NCBI GenBank assembly: GCA_902604855.1
Contig: CACLAF010000010.1
Coordinates: 1-49,147 of the forward strand
Length of the DNA: 49,147 nt
DNA from: an uncultured SAR86 cluster bacterium
GTDB lineage: Bacteria > Pseudomonadota > Gammaproteobacteria > Magnimaribacterales > Magnimaribacteraceae
Direction: 5' to 3'
The notes under the pieces are model-generated. The model searched no databases. It had not been told where the DNA came from and saw only the letters and a list, made by a program, of their open reading frames with translations. The translations under genes and the position numbers were made by a program. This document shows, piece by piece, positions 34,559-43,265 of the stretch; position 1 is the stretch's first letter, and the number at the start of each line of letters is the position of its first letter.

Positions 34559-37242
34559 TATTTTTTTCTAGCATTTTTCCTAGCCATTTTTGCTTCAGCT
34601 CTTCTCAGCCTTCTGTTGCCCTGCTCTTTAGAAGTTGCTTCTTCTTGCCTGGCTGGAGTCAATGCAGATTCAGGACTAGGATGGTCTAGACTCTGAGCTT
34701 GATTTTGTTTCGGAAGGTTCAAGTCTCCAGAATCCTCTAATTCAATTTCCACTCTTGATAAGAATCTTATGCCCTCTAATCTTATCTTATTCAAAAGGCT
34801 CTCAAATAGTTCAAATGATTCTCTTCTAAATTCAAGCTTGGGATTTTTACTGGCATAACTTCTAAGGCCAATACCCTGTCTTAAGGCATCTACCTCTGCC
34901 AGATGATCTTTCCAAGCATTATCAATTATCTGAAGGAGTATTTGCTTCTCGAAATCTCTCATGACTGGACCTATGCTATTGCTCTTTTCACTATAAGCCT
35001 GATTTGCAGACATGAGTATTTTTTGCTCTACATCTTCTCGCGTCATATTACTCTCTGACGCAATCCATTGTTTGATTGGGATTTGTAGTCCAAATATATT
35101 TGATAAAGAACCTTCCAACACATCAGTATTCCATTCATGAGGCTCTAAATCTCCAAGAGAAACAGAATCTAATTCATCTGAAATTATGGTTTCTCTCATA
35201 GAGTCAAGTAGTTCAGTTATAACGTCAGCCTCAAGAATATTATTTCTTTGTGAATAGATAATTTGTCTTTGCTCGTTTGCCATATCATCATATTCAAGTA
35301 GCATTTTTCTAATATCGAAATTTCTTCCTTCAACTCTTTTTTGCGCTCTCTCTATCGCCCCGCTCAACATCCTATGTTCGATAGATTCTCCTTCCTCCAA
35401 ACCTACTCTTTGCATAATATTTTTGAATTGATCGGATGCAAATATTCTCATCAGATTATCTTCAAGAGAAATATAAAATCTTGAAGAACCTGGATCACCT
35501 TGTCTGCCTGAACGTCCTCTGAGTTGATTATCCATTCTTCTAGATTCATTTCTTTCGGTCCCAATGACGTGTAAACCTCCAGAATTAATAACCTCTGAAT
35601 TTAGATTTTTCCATTTAGATTCCAATTCTTCTTTTTTCGAATCATCCTTATGCTTTTCAAGCTCTGCTTCCCAGTTTCCGCCCAGAACTATATCTGTTCC
35701 CCTACCTGCCATATTGGTAGCTATAGTAATAACACCAGGTTTACCAGCCTGTGAAATTATTTCAGCTTCTTTTGCATGATTTTTTGCATTGAGGACTTGG
35801 TGTTCAATATTCTCTTTTTTTAAAAGGCTAGATAAAAGCTCTGAACTTTCTAAAGATGCTGTGCCAACGAGTATGGGATTACCTTTATTTTTATAGTCTT
35901 TAATTTCATTTATTACAGCTTTATATTTTTCAGCTTGGGTTAAATACACAAGATCATTTTTATCATCACGAACCATAGGTTCATTTGTTGGAACTTCCAG
36001 GACATTGAGACCATAGATTTCAGCAAACTCCTCAGCTTCTGTGCTTGCTGTGCCAGTCATCCCAGATAATTTTTCATATTGCCTGAAATAATTTTGGAAA
36101 GTACAAGATGCCAGAGTCTGACTTTCCATTTGTATGGGTACATTTTCCTTTTGCTCTATTGCTTGATGTAAACCATCAGCCAATCTTCTTCCCGGCATGG
36201 CTCTGCCTGTATTTTCATCAATTAATACTACCTGGTTATTTTGGACCATGTAGTCAACATCTTTCTTGAAAAGAAAGTGAGCTCTTAATGAGGATTGAAT
36301 ATAGTGAAGAAGTCTTAAATTTCCTGAAGAGTAAAGACTTTGGTCTTCTTCTAGCAGATTATCATCTTTTAATAGCTGCTCGATGAAATCATGTCCGGAA
36401 TCGGAAAGCTCAACCTGCTTTGATTTCTCATCTATAATAAAATGACCCGCATCTTCCTTATTTTGATCTTGGTCATCCTCTTCATCTGCCTCAATAATAG
36501 TTTGTTCTTCTAATTTAGGAATAAATTTGCTAATTTTTTGGTAGATCTGAGCTGTATTTTCTGCTGGTCCAGAAATAACAAGAGGAGTCCTTGCTTCATC
36601 TATAAGAATAGAATCTACTTCATCAATGATTGCAAAATAATAGTCATTCATCATCCTATCATTTGTATTCACGACCATATTATTTCTAAGAAAATCAAAC
36701 CCAAGCTCATTATTAGTTGCGTATATAACGTCTGCTTCATAAGCAGCTTTTCTTTCTTCTAGTTGCTGTCCTGGAATGATAAAAGATACAGACATACCTA
36801 GATTTTCATATATTGGCCCCATCCACTCTGCATCTCTTTTTGCTAAGTAATCATTCACTGTAACTAATACAACTTTTCTTTCTGTTATGGAATTGAGATA
36901 GGAAGGCAAGGTAGCTACAAGTGTTTTACCCTCTCCAGTAGCCATTTCAGCTATTTGACAATTGTGAAGGGCTATTCCACCTATGAGCTGGCAATCGTAG
37001 TGCCTTAAACCAAGTTGTCTTGTGCTTACCTCTCTAACGACAGCAAAAGCTTCAGGGAGTAGATCATCTAAAGATTCTCCATTCTTGTAGCGGTCAATAA
37101 AATTTTCTCTCTTTTTTTTGAGATCTTCGTTGGTGAGCTTTGAATACTCATCCTCAAGGGAATTGATAGAATTCACCAAAGGTTGAATTTTTTTTAATAC
37201 TTTCTGGTTTTTTGAACCAAATATTTTATCTAATAAACCCAT
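34558..37242 (-). CDS. secA: Preprotein translocase ATPase SecA
   Basis: 894 aa motor that drives unfolded preproteins through SecYEG. Seen in order: Walker A MATGEGKTLVATLP, FDFLRNNM, Walker B IIDEVDSILIDEARTPL, the preprotein cross-linking domain, GMTGTASTEAEEF, ATNMAGRGTDIVLGG, GRSGRQGDPGSS, and the helical scaffold region. The C-terminus ends in a Lys/Arg-rich tail (RRLRRAEAKMARKNARKK) without the CxCx8C[HC] zinc motif that binds SecB in most gammaproteobacteria. Between lpxC and argJ, as in several relatives. An acidic insertion (EADEEDDQDQNKED) sits in the preprotein domain. Confidence 0.97.
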   Translation of the reverse strand: MGLLDKIFGSKNQKVLKKIQPLVNSINSLEDEYSKLTNEDLKKKRENFIDRYKNGESLDDLLPEAFAVVREVSTRQLGLRHYDCQLIGGIALHNCQIAEMATGEGKTLVATLPSYLNSITERKVVLVTVNDYLAKRDAEWMGPIYENLGMSVSFIIPGQQLEERKAAYEADVIYATNNELGFDFLRNNMVVNTNDRMMNDYYFAIIDEVDSILIDEARTPLVISGPAENTAQIYQKISKFIPKLEEQTIIEADEEDDQDQNKEDAGHFIIDEKSKQVELSDSGHDFIEQLLKDDNLLEEDQSLYSSGNLRLLHYIQSSLRAHFLFKKDVDYMVQNNQVVLIDENTGRAMPGRRLADGLHQAIEQKENVPIQMESQTLASCTFQNYFRQYEKLSGMTGTASTEAEEFAEIYGLNVLEVPTNEPMVRDDKNDLVYLTQAEKYKAVINEIKDYKNKGNPILVGTASLESSELLSSLLKKENIEHQVLNAKNHAKEAEIISQAGKPGVITIATNMAGRGTDIVLGGNWEAELEKHKDDSKKEELESKWKNLNSEVINSGGLHVIGTERNESRRMDNQLRGRSGRQGDPGSSRFYISLEDNLMRIFASDQFKNIMQRVGLEEGESIEHRMLSGAIERAQKRVEGRNFDIRKMLLEYDDMANEQRQIIYSQRNNILEADVITELLDSMRETIISDELDSVSLGDLEPHEWNTDVLEGSLSNIFGLQIPIKQWIASESNMTREDVEQKILMSANQAYSEKSNSIGPVMRDFEKQILLQIIDNAWKDHLAEVDALRQGIGLRSYASKNPKLEFRRESFELFESLLNKIRLEGIRFLSRVEIELEDSGDLNLPKQNQAQSLDHPSPESALTPARQEEATSKEQGNRRLRRAEAKMARKNARKK

Positions 37243-37295
37243 AAAAATTTGTTAGGCGCAATTCTAACAGTTGCTAACGAATATCAGATAAAAAA

Positions 37296-38216
37296 TTATC
37301 CCGAACTAGGATCAATGATAGGTTCGAGGTATTTGATGGGAGAATTCACTGGATCATCATAAGTTTTAACTTCCCATGTATCTGGTCTAGCAATGAGTTC
37401 TCTTAGGAGTGCATTATTTACTTTATGACCTGACTTATAGCCTTCGAAAGAGCCTACCAAATTATGACCAAGTAAGTATAAATCCCCAATAGCATCTAGA
37501 ATTTTATGCTTGATCATTTCGTTCTCAACCCGCAAACCATCTTCATTTAATATGCAATCATCACCAATGGCGATTGTGTTTTTTACACTTGCTCCTAGGG
37601 CAAGATTATTTTCATTTAAAGTTTCTAGCTCACTCATAAATCCAAAAGTCCTTGCTCTGCTTACTTCTCTTACAAATGAAGTGCTATTAAAGTTAACTGA
37701 GGCTTTTGTAGCATGATCCTTGTGAACTGGGTGGTCATATAACATTGTAAAATCTACTTTGAATCCATCAAAAGGTGATACTTGAGCCCAAGCATCATCA
37801 TGCGATACTTTCACTGTATCTTTTATCCTTATGAATTTTTTTATTTGGTCTTGTTCAAGTAAACCAGCGGATTCTAATAAGAAAACGAATGGTGCAGCGC
37901 TTCCATCCATTATAGGAATCTCAGGTCCATTTACTTCAACATATGCGTTATCAATACCTAGTCCTGCTATAGCAGACATGAGATGCTCTATGGTTGAGAT
38001 TCTTGTCTCTCCTGAAGTTAGGCAAGTCGATAATGAAGTATCGCCAACATTCTCTGCCGAAGCCTTTATTTCAACAACAGGATCTAAATCAACTCTTTTA
38101 AAAATAATCCCTGTATCTGTAGGTGCAGGAAGTATCTTTAATATGATCGGATTTCCCGTATGTAAACCTACACCAAATGCCTTAATAGGATTTTGCAGGG
38201 TTCTTTGAGTGAGCAT
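37296..38216 (-). CDS. lpxC: UDP-3-O-acyl-N-acetylglucosamine deacetylase
   Basis: 306 aa zinc deacetylase for the committed step of lipid A synthesis, marking a Gram-negative outer membrane. The zinc ligands are in [12 protein letters not shown] and in [14 protein letters not shown] (His and Asp), with the catalytic-side [12 protein letters not shown]. The start [16 protein letters not shown] is standard. It lies upstream of secA with 53 nt between, but the expected ftsZ and cell-division cluster are replaced by rlmB and rnr. Confidence 0.96.
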   Translation of the reverse strand: MLTQRTLQNPIKAFGVGLHTGNPIILKILPAPTDTGIIFKRVDLDPVVEIKASAENVGDTSLSTCLTSGETRISTIEHLMSAIAGLGIDNAYVEVNGPEIPIMDGSAAPFVFLLESAGLLEQDQIKKFIRIKDTVKVSHDDAWAQVSPFDGFKVDFTMLYDHPVHKDHATKASVNFNSTSFVREVSRARTFGFMSELETLNENNLALGASVKNTIAIGDDCILNEDGLRVENEMIKHKILDAIGDLYLLGHNLVGSFEGYKSGHKVNNALLRELIARPDTWEVKTYDDPVNSPIKYLEPIIDPSSG

Positions 38217-38238
38217 TTTGTTATTCTATAGATAAAGC

Positions 38239-38988
38239 TTAATTAAAAGAATTATTTTGTTTTTTGATCTCAAACAGCATTATCCCGGCACTCACTGATG
38301 CATTTAAACTATCCATTTTTTCCGACATCTTTATCTTTATGAGTTCATCACAATTTTCTCTAGTTAGCCTTCTAATGCCTTTATTTTCAGATCCAATTAT
38401 CAATGCCATCTTCTTGGGGTAATTAATTTCGTTATGACCTAATGAGGCTTTCAGATCACTTCCATATACTGCTACTCCCATTTCTTGTAGATTAATAATT
38501 GTCCTCACTATGTTTGTGACAATAACAAATGGAATAAGTTCTGAAGCTCCGCAGGATATTTTCCTAACTGTAGAGGTAAGATGACAAGATCTATTCTTTG
38601 GGACTATTACTGCATCGACATCTGCTGCAGCCGCACTTCTTAAGCATGCTCCGACATTGTGAGGATCCGAGAGTCCATCTAAAATAAGTAATGTAAGGTT
38701 AGGTCTTTCAATTATTGATTGGATGAATGCTTCAGATTCTTCTAATCTCTTATTACATGTCACAGCAATATTTTGGTGATTAATATCTTTAAATTCATTT
38801 TCAAAAAATTCAGGATCTTTTTTAGTGATTTTTATTTTATTTTTTTCAGCTTCATCAACAACTGACTCGATCCTTGTATTTAGCACTTCGCCAATATATA
38901 GAGATTGAACCGATTTAGGTCTCGAGATGATTATTTGGTTGACTGCATTTAAGCCACACACCAATTCCTGATCTGAATTTGAACTCAT
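38239..38988 (-). CDS. rlmB: 23S rRNA 2'-O-methyltransferase, TrmH/SpoU family
   Basis: 249 aa. The N-terminal L30e-like substrate domain (LVCGLNAVNQIIISRPKSVQSLYIG) is followed by the SPOUT knot: LLILDGLSDPHNVGACLRSA, MALIIGSENKGIRRLTRENC and IKMSEKMDSLNASVSAGIMLFE. That three-motif pattern defines the SpoU class. RlmB (Gm2251 of 23S rRNA) is the best fit because the domain order and the pairing with rnr match the Escherichia coli arrangement; a TrmH function is less likely. Overlaps the end of rnr by 4 nt. Confidence 0.92.
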   Translation of the reverse strand: MSSNSDQELVCGLNAVNQIIISRPKSVQSLYIGEVLNTRIESVVDEAEKNKIKITKKDPEFFENEFKDINHQNIAVTCNKRLEESEAFIQSIIERPNLTLLILDGLSDPHNVGACLRSAAAADVDAVIVPKNRSCHLTSTVRKISCGASELIPFVIVTNIVRTIINLQEMGVAVYGSDLKASLGHNEINYPKKMALIIGSENKGIRRLTRENCDELIKIKMSEKMDSLNASVSAGIMLFEIKKQNNSFN

Positions 38989-40922
38989 TTAACTAATCTA
39001 AGGTCTACTTTCTGAGAGAAGACTTCTACTTTTTCAATTGTTGCTTTAACCTCGTCTCCAAGAGAGTATGAGTGTCTTGAGCTATTACTTTGTAACATTT
39101 TACTATCTTCATCGAAGACATAATACTCATTACGCGGTAGATACTTTATATGGCAGAGACCTTCAATATTTATCTCTTTTAAGTGAATAAATAGACCAAA
39201 ATTAGTAACACCAATTATCTGACCATTAAAAGTATTACCAATATTCTCAGAAGCAAAAGCACACTTCAGGTGGTTTAGGGCTTCTCTTTCAGCTTTTTCA
39301 GCAATCCTTTCCTTCGTAGAACAACTTTTTGACGATTCTATTAACTGGTCATGGCTATAAACAGGTCTAGTTTTTATGGGATTTTCAGCTATTTTTATAT
39401 TTCCATGATTAGACTTTATTAGAGATTTTATTGCTCTATGAACAAGTAAATCAGGATATCTTCTTATTGGAGAAGTGAAGTGAGAATAGTTTGAGTAATT
39501 AAGGGCATAGTGGATTGCAACATCAGCTTCGTAAGTTGCCAAACTCATAGAATATAAAATTTGCGAGTGAATGATGCTCTTATCTTTTCTGCCCTTAGCT
39601 ATTTCAGCAAGAGATGTTAATTTTTTTATGTCGCTACCGTCATCCAAAGAAGCATTAATTTTTCTACTCCTTAAAAATTTTTCGAGAGTTTTAATTTTTA
39701 ATATATCTGGCTTTGGATGAACCCTGAAAACGGATGGCATTTTATGTTTCAAACATAATTCAGCAGCTGATATATTTGCAGCTAGCATGAATTCTTCGAT
39801 CATCATATGAGAAATCTCTCTTGGTGAATCAATAAATTTTACAATTTTCTGATTTTCTATCTTAGGGATGTATGTTGGTACTTCGAGCTCTAGTGAGCCC
39901 CTTTCAAGTCTATTTTTCTTTAATCTTCTATAAATTTTTAATAGAACTCTTAAAGAATCTGCGTAGGGCTTTTTAAATTGTTTTTTCTCTATTTCCCGCG
40001 AAACTGTAGGGTACGTCAATCTAGACTTAGAATTGATTATTGCTTCAAAAAAAGAAGTATCTGTGAGACTTCCATCTTCGCTGACAGTAGTTTTACAAAC
40101 TATACAGAATCTATCCTCATCAGGTTTTAATGAACACAAGTCATTACTTAATTCCTCTGGCAACATAGGAATTACTCTCTGCGAAAAATAAACTGAGGTC
40201 CCTCTATCAAAAGCTTCATTATCTAGATGACTTCCTTCATTTATGTAACGTGCAACATCGGCTATTGCTACGTATAAAATTAGATTTCCATCCTCATCCT
40301 TCTCTCCTAGCACCGCGTCGTCAAAGTCTTTAGCGCTTTTTCCGTCTATAGTCACAAAAGTTTTACTCCTGAGATCTGTTACGGATTCAATATCAAAATT
40401 CTTGTCTTTTAACTTTCTCGATTCATTAATTACCGCCTTAGGCCATTCACGTTTAAGATTATGATTAGTTACAGCCATCTCATATGCCAAACTAAATTCA
40501 TTATTTAAATCGAATAAAGAAATAAGGTTTGCTTCAGGCAGGGCTTCTAGACTGGGTTGTTTATGCATCGAAAATTTACCGATGCCACCATCTTTTATCA
40601 TTTTAGGATACGGCTCTTTGATTAAAACCCTTAAATCATTTTCGTAGCCCATGGGACTTGTGTATAACCTTTTGCCCCTTCTAAATATCTTTCCAATAAA
40701 TTCACTTGTATTTTCTGAGATGACTTTATCTATTTTTGCCCAACCTTTTGGAGTAAGAGAAAATTTAACTAAGTCTCCAGGCATTGCTTTAAAAAGTTCC
40801 TTCTTTCCAAGTTTAAATTGAGAATCATATTTGGAATCATCGATATAAAATCCTCTAGATTTATTAGATTTTTTTACAATCCCTCTAAGTACTTTAGAGG
40901 TTTGTTTATATGATTTTTTCAA
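38985..40922 (-). CDS. rnr: Ribonuclease R, short form (TTG start)
   Basis: 645 aa processive 3'-5' exoribonuclease of the RNB family. Cold-shock-like OB domain(s) come first (GIVKKSNKSRGFYIDD), then the RNB catalytic core with the acidic cluster DGKSAKDFDDAV, ADVARYINEGSHLD and RGTSVYF, the YSHFTSPIRRYPDLLVHR block, and a C-terminal S1 domain (FNGQIIGVTNFGLFI). Compared with Escherichia coli (about 810 aa) it lacks the N-terminal helix-turn-helix region and the basic tail, so it may be nearer in size to RNase II; the rlmB neighbour supports RNase R. TTG is the only start at the front of the frame. AT-rich spacer upstream. Confidence 0.9.
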   Translation of the reverse strand: MKKSYKQTSKVLRGIVKKSNKSRGFYIDDSKYDSQFKLGKKELFKAMPGDLVKFSLTPKGWAKIDKVISENTSEFIGKIFRRGKRLYTSPMGYENDLRVLIKEPYPKMIKDGGIGKFSMHKQPSLEALPEANLISLFDLNNEFSLAYEMAVTNHNLKREWPKAVINESRKLKDKNFDIESVTDLRSKTFVTIDGKSAKDFDDAVLGEKDEDGNLILYVAIADVARYINEGSHLDNEAFDRGTSVYFSQRVIPMLPEELSNDLCSLKPDEDRFCIVCKTTVSEDGSLTDTSFFEAIINSKSRLTYPTVSREIEKKQFKKPYADSLRVLLKIYRRLKKNRLERGSLELEVPTYIPKIENQKIVKFIDSPREISHMMIEEFMLAANISAAELCLKHKMPSVFRVHPKPDILKIKTLEKFLRSRKINASLDDGSDIKKLTSLAEIAKGRKDKSIIHSQILYSMSLATYEADVAIHYALNYSNYSHFTSPIRRYPDLLVHRAIKSLIKSNHGNIKIAENPIKTRPVYSHDQLIESSKSCSTKERIAEKAEREALNHLKCAFASENIGNTFNGQIIGVTNFGLFIHLKEINIEGLCHIKYLPRNEYYVFDEDSKMLQSNSSRHSYSLGDEVKATIEKVEVFSQKVDLRLVK

Positions 40923-40999
40923 TGGATGGATTTCGGTTAAGCATTTTGCTTTTAACTTGCTAGAGTATTTTAAATCATTAAGTTCTATAAGAGTGATTT

Positions 41000-41029
41000 T
41001 TGTATTAGGACAAGGTTGCTTGCTAATAA
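41000..41029 (+). promoter_or_regulatory. Candidate promoter for the 52-aa protein / SDR operon
   Basis: TTGTAT (41000-41005) and TAATAA (41024-41029) are 18 nt apart in the divergent spacer between rnr and the small membrane protein gene. The matches are moderate and the DNA is AT-rich. Confidence 0.28.
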
Positions 41030-41050
41030 CTTAGCTATTAAAGTTGCGTT

Positions 41051-41209
41051 ATGCATATTGGAATTATTATTTCTTTAATATTTATAAGCCTTTTATTCTT
41101 TCTTTGGCAATATTCGAAAGGAGAGCAAGTTGGAAGAAGAATTGGTTTTTTACTAAATATTTGGGGAGCAGTAATAGTATTCTACTTATTCATGGTTGTT
41201 TTTTTATAA
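41051..41209 (+). CDS. 52-aa membrane protein, function unknown
   Basis: Small ORF in the spacer between rnr and the SDR gene. It encodes an N-terminal hydrophobic helix (IGIIISLIFISLLFFLW), a short polar and basic hinge (QYSKGEQVGRRIG) and a second hydrophobic helix (LLNIWGAVIVFYLFMVVFL), a typical two-helix hairpin with positive residues between. No named family recognised. It ends 12 nt before the SDR ATG, so the two may be one transcript. A different-frame ORF across the same bases (41044-41253) has no such pattern and is treated as a shadow. Confidence 0.5.
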   Translation: MHIGIIISLIFISLLFFLWQYSKGEQVGRRIGFLLNIWGAVIVFYLFMVVFL

Positions 41210-41221
41210 CTAGGGAAATTT

Positions 41222-42052
41222 ATGTCTCTCTCAGAATTTTCATTAAAAGGTAAAAAGGCATTAGTCATCGGAGCAAGAAGAAATATGGGGAAAGGCTTTG
41301 CCCTAGGACTTGCTGAAGCAGGAGCCGATGTTGCTGTTACTGATCTAAATATCGAATCTGGTCAGCTTGATTCTGTTTGTGAAGAAATTAAGGCAATGAA
41401 CAGAAAGTCTATCAGCGTCAAGACAGATATTTCTTCACAATCAGATGTAAAAAGTATGGTTGACCAAGTTATGCAGGAATTTGGAGGTATCGATATTTTG
41501 ATGAATGTGGCTGTCATGTATCACATGAAATCTGTAGTTGATCTAGATGAAGAGAGTTGGGATATGCTTAGCAATGTAAATTTGAAAGGTTACTGGCTCA
41601 CTATTCAGCAAGTTGCCCCAATAATGAAGAAACAAAAAAGTGGTAGCATAATAAACCTTACTTCGAGGGGCGGACTTAAGGCACATGCTGATAAAGCTAT
41701 GGGAAACTATGCAATAGTTAAATCAGGTATAGCAATGATGACCAGACAGTATGCGAGATATCTTGGACCTCATAATATAAGAGTCAATGCAATTGCACCT
41801 TCTTTAGTGGAGTGGGAAGAATTCCCGGGTCAAGAAAATAAAGAAAATAAAACCACAATTAAAAAAGAAGAAAAAAAAGATATCTCTGAAAAAGAGAAAT
41901 TTGAAGCATGGTCCACTGGACCAGAAAATATTCCTTTAGGTCGTGTCGCTACCTTTAATGAAATGGCCAATGCTGCTGTTTTTCTTGCATCTGATGCATC
42001 TAGTTACGTAAACGGTACTATCTTAAATGTCGATGGCGGATACATGGCATGA
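41222..42052 (+). CDS. Short-chain dehydrogenase/reductase with charged insertion
   Basis: 276 aa classical SDR. The cofactor motif is altered to VIGARRNMGKGFALGLA, in which Ile-Gly-Ala-Arg-Arg replaces the usual Thr-Gly; TDLN suggests NAD(H). The catalytic Ser lies in INLTSRGG and Tyr-x3-Lys in NYAIVKSG. In the substrate lid, after SLVEWEEF, there is a Lys/Glu-rich stretch of about 30 residues (41818-41911). The C-terminus (NGTILNVDGGYM) is normal. AGGGAAATTT precedes the ATG. The last bases overlap the VOC gene by 4 nt, so the pair probably works on one substrate. Confidence 0.88.
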   Translation: MSLSEFSLKGKKALVIGARRNMGKGFALGLAEAGADVAVTDLNIESGQLDSVCEEIKAMNRKSISVKTDISSQSDVKSMVDQVMQEFGGIDILMNVAVMYHMKSVVDLDEESWDMLSNVNLKGYWLTIQQVAPIMKKQKSGSIINLTSRGGLKAHADKAMGNYAIVKSGIAMMTRQYARYLGPHNIRVNAIAPSLVEWEEFPGQENKENKTTIKKEEKKDISEKEKFEAWSTGPENIPLGRVATFNEMANAAVFLASDASSYVNGTILNVDGGYMA

Positions 42053-42969
42053 TAATTGACTGGGAATTTAATCATCTTGGAATGATGGTTACAGATCGAG
42101 ATGAAATATTGAGCTACTATCAGTCTATTGGACTTGGAGTTAGCGTAGGACCTCAACCTCTATTGCCATATATAGAAGGTGAAGGAGAGATAACTTTTTT
42201 TAAAGAACTAGATGGCGAACCTGTCTCTCATAGATTCGTAACTGGCGGAGTGCATAACTTCAAAGATGGCCAATCACAAATTGGAAATTGTCAGCTTGAA
42301 GTTTATCCCATGCGACCCGGACCCGGCATGTTCATTAGCAGATATCTAGAGAAGAAGGGTGATGGAATTAATCACATAGCTTTTAATACGACAGATATTG
42401 AAAGAGATACTCAATTTTTTTTAGATAGAGGCTGCGAATTAGTTTTTAATGTTACAACTAATGGCAAAACTGTAGAAAACTACATAGATACTAGATTACA
42501 TGGAGATTTGATGATTTCTTTAAGGCCACCGGCAGATAATTGGGAAAAATCTTGGCGAAAAAATAATGAATCTCATCCTCTAGTGAATAAATGGAAATTT
42601 TTAGGATTAGGAATATGTGTTAATGATTTGGAGTCTGCTTCTGATTACTATTCGAAATTAAGTTTTAAGAGAATTGAAGAAAAGCAGGTCAGAAAAGAAT
42701 GGAAAATAACCTCTGAAAAATTTTATGTGAGTAATGTACTTTTTGAATTGATACAGGCCGAAAAAGACAGCATTTATAAAAATTCATTAGCACAACGAGG
42801 TGATGGCGTGGCAGAAATGATATTTAAGGTTTCCAATCTGAAAAAAGAAATAGATTTACTTAAAATTAAAGGCGCTAAGATACTAAAAGTATCTGATGAT
42901 AAGAAAACGGTTTATATTGATTCATGTATGAAAGGTAACTTACTTACTAGGCTTATAGAAAGGAAATAA
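42049..42969 (+). CDS. Two-domain VOC (glyoxalase-fold) protein
   Basis: 306 aa with two vicinal-oxygen-chelate modules. Module 1 starts WEFNHLGMMVTDRDEILSYY and includes GDGINHIAFNTTDIERD; module 2 starts KFLGLGICVNDLESASDYYSKL and ends near AEMIFKVSNLKKEIDLLK. The HxG/GINHIAF pattern recalls methylmalonyl-CoA epimerases and extradiol dioxygenases, which use a divalent metal. The exact chemistry is unclear. Overlaps the upstream SDR by 4 nt (ATGA) and precedes a broken small gene by 2 nt. Confidence 0.8.
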   Translation: MIIDWEFNHLGMMVTDRDEILSYYQSIGLGVSVGPQPLLPYIEGEGEITFFKELDGEPVSHRFVTGGVHNFKDGQSQIGNCQLEVYPMRPGPGMFISRYLEKKGDGINHIAFNTTDIERDTQFFLDRGCELVFNVTTNGKTVENYIDTRLHGDLMISLRPPADNWEKSWRKNNESHPLVNKWKFLGLGICVNDLESASDYYSKLSFKRIEEKQVRKEWKITSEKFYVSNVLFELIQAEKDSIYKNSLAQRGDGVAEMIFKVSNLKKEIDLLKIKGAKILKVSDDKKTVYIDSCMKGNLLTRLIERK

Positions 42970-42971
42970 CC

Positions 42972-43105
42972 ATGGAATTTTCATCTTTCGTCGCTGCTAT
43001 TTTATATTTCTTATCTGCCTGATAGTTTCATTAAAGCCGAGTAAAATTATCACAATTCTAGGTGCAGTTTTAATTCTTCCGCTGCTACTTCTCGTAATCT
43101 ATTAG
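42972..43105 (+). pseudogene. Frame-broken small membrane protein gene
   Basis: AAGGA stands upstream of ATG 42972, which opens MEFSSFVAAILYFLSA and then stops at TGA 43020-43022. In another frame from 43023 the reading continues IVSLKPSKIITILGAVLILPLLLLVIY (27 residues, hydrophobic with a short basic hinge) to TAG 43103-43105. A one-base change near 43020 would restore a two-helix protein of about 45 aa, like the other small membrane proteins here. It may be a decayed gene, a programmed shift or an assembly error. Confidence 0.4.
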
Positions 43106-43184
43106 TGATTGAGGTTACAAGTAACAATCATTACGGAAATTAAACGAAAAGGTTGACTTTTAAAAAGAAGCACCAATTGATTAC

Positions 43185-43212
43185 TTGATAATTTTTAACT
43201 ACATACTACACT
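43185..43212 (+). promoter_or_regulatory. Candidate promoter of the TonB-dependent receptor gene
   Basis: TTGATA (43185-43190) and TACACT (43207-43212) are 16 nt apart in the 160-bp spacer, about 50 nt upstream of the receptor ATG. TTGACT at 43153 is a second possible -35. No Fur-like 19-bp palindrome was found. Confidence 0.3.
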
Positions 43213-43265
43213 TTACGTACTAATTTTAAATTACTTAAGTTTGCGCGCTTATTGGGGGACCAAAA

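Noticed and set aside
41044-41253. 69-aa ORF over the small membrane protein gene
   Set aside because: It runs into the SDR gene in a different frame and has no helix pattern, whereas the frame from 41051 does.
43106-43265. Fur box or other iron operator before the TonB receptor
   Set aside because: I looked for a GATAATGATAATCATTATC-like palindrome and found only AT-rich sequence without clear symmetry.
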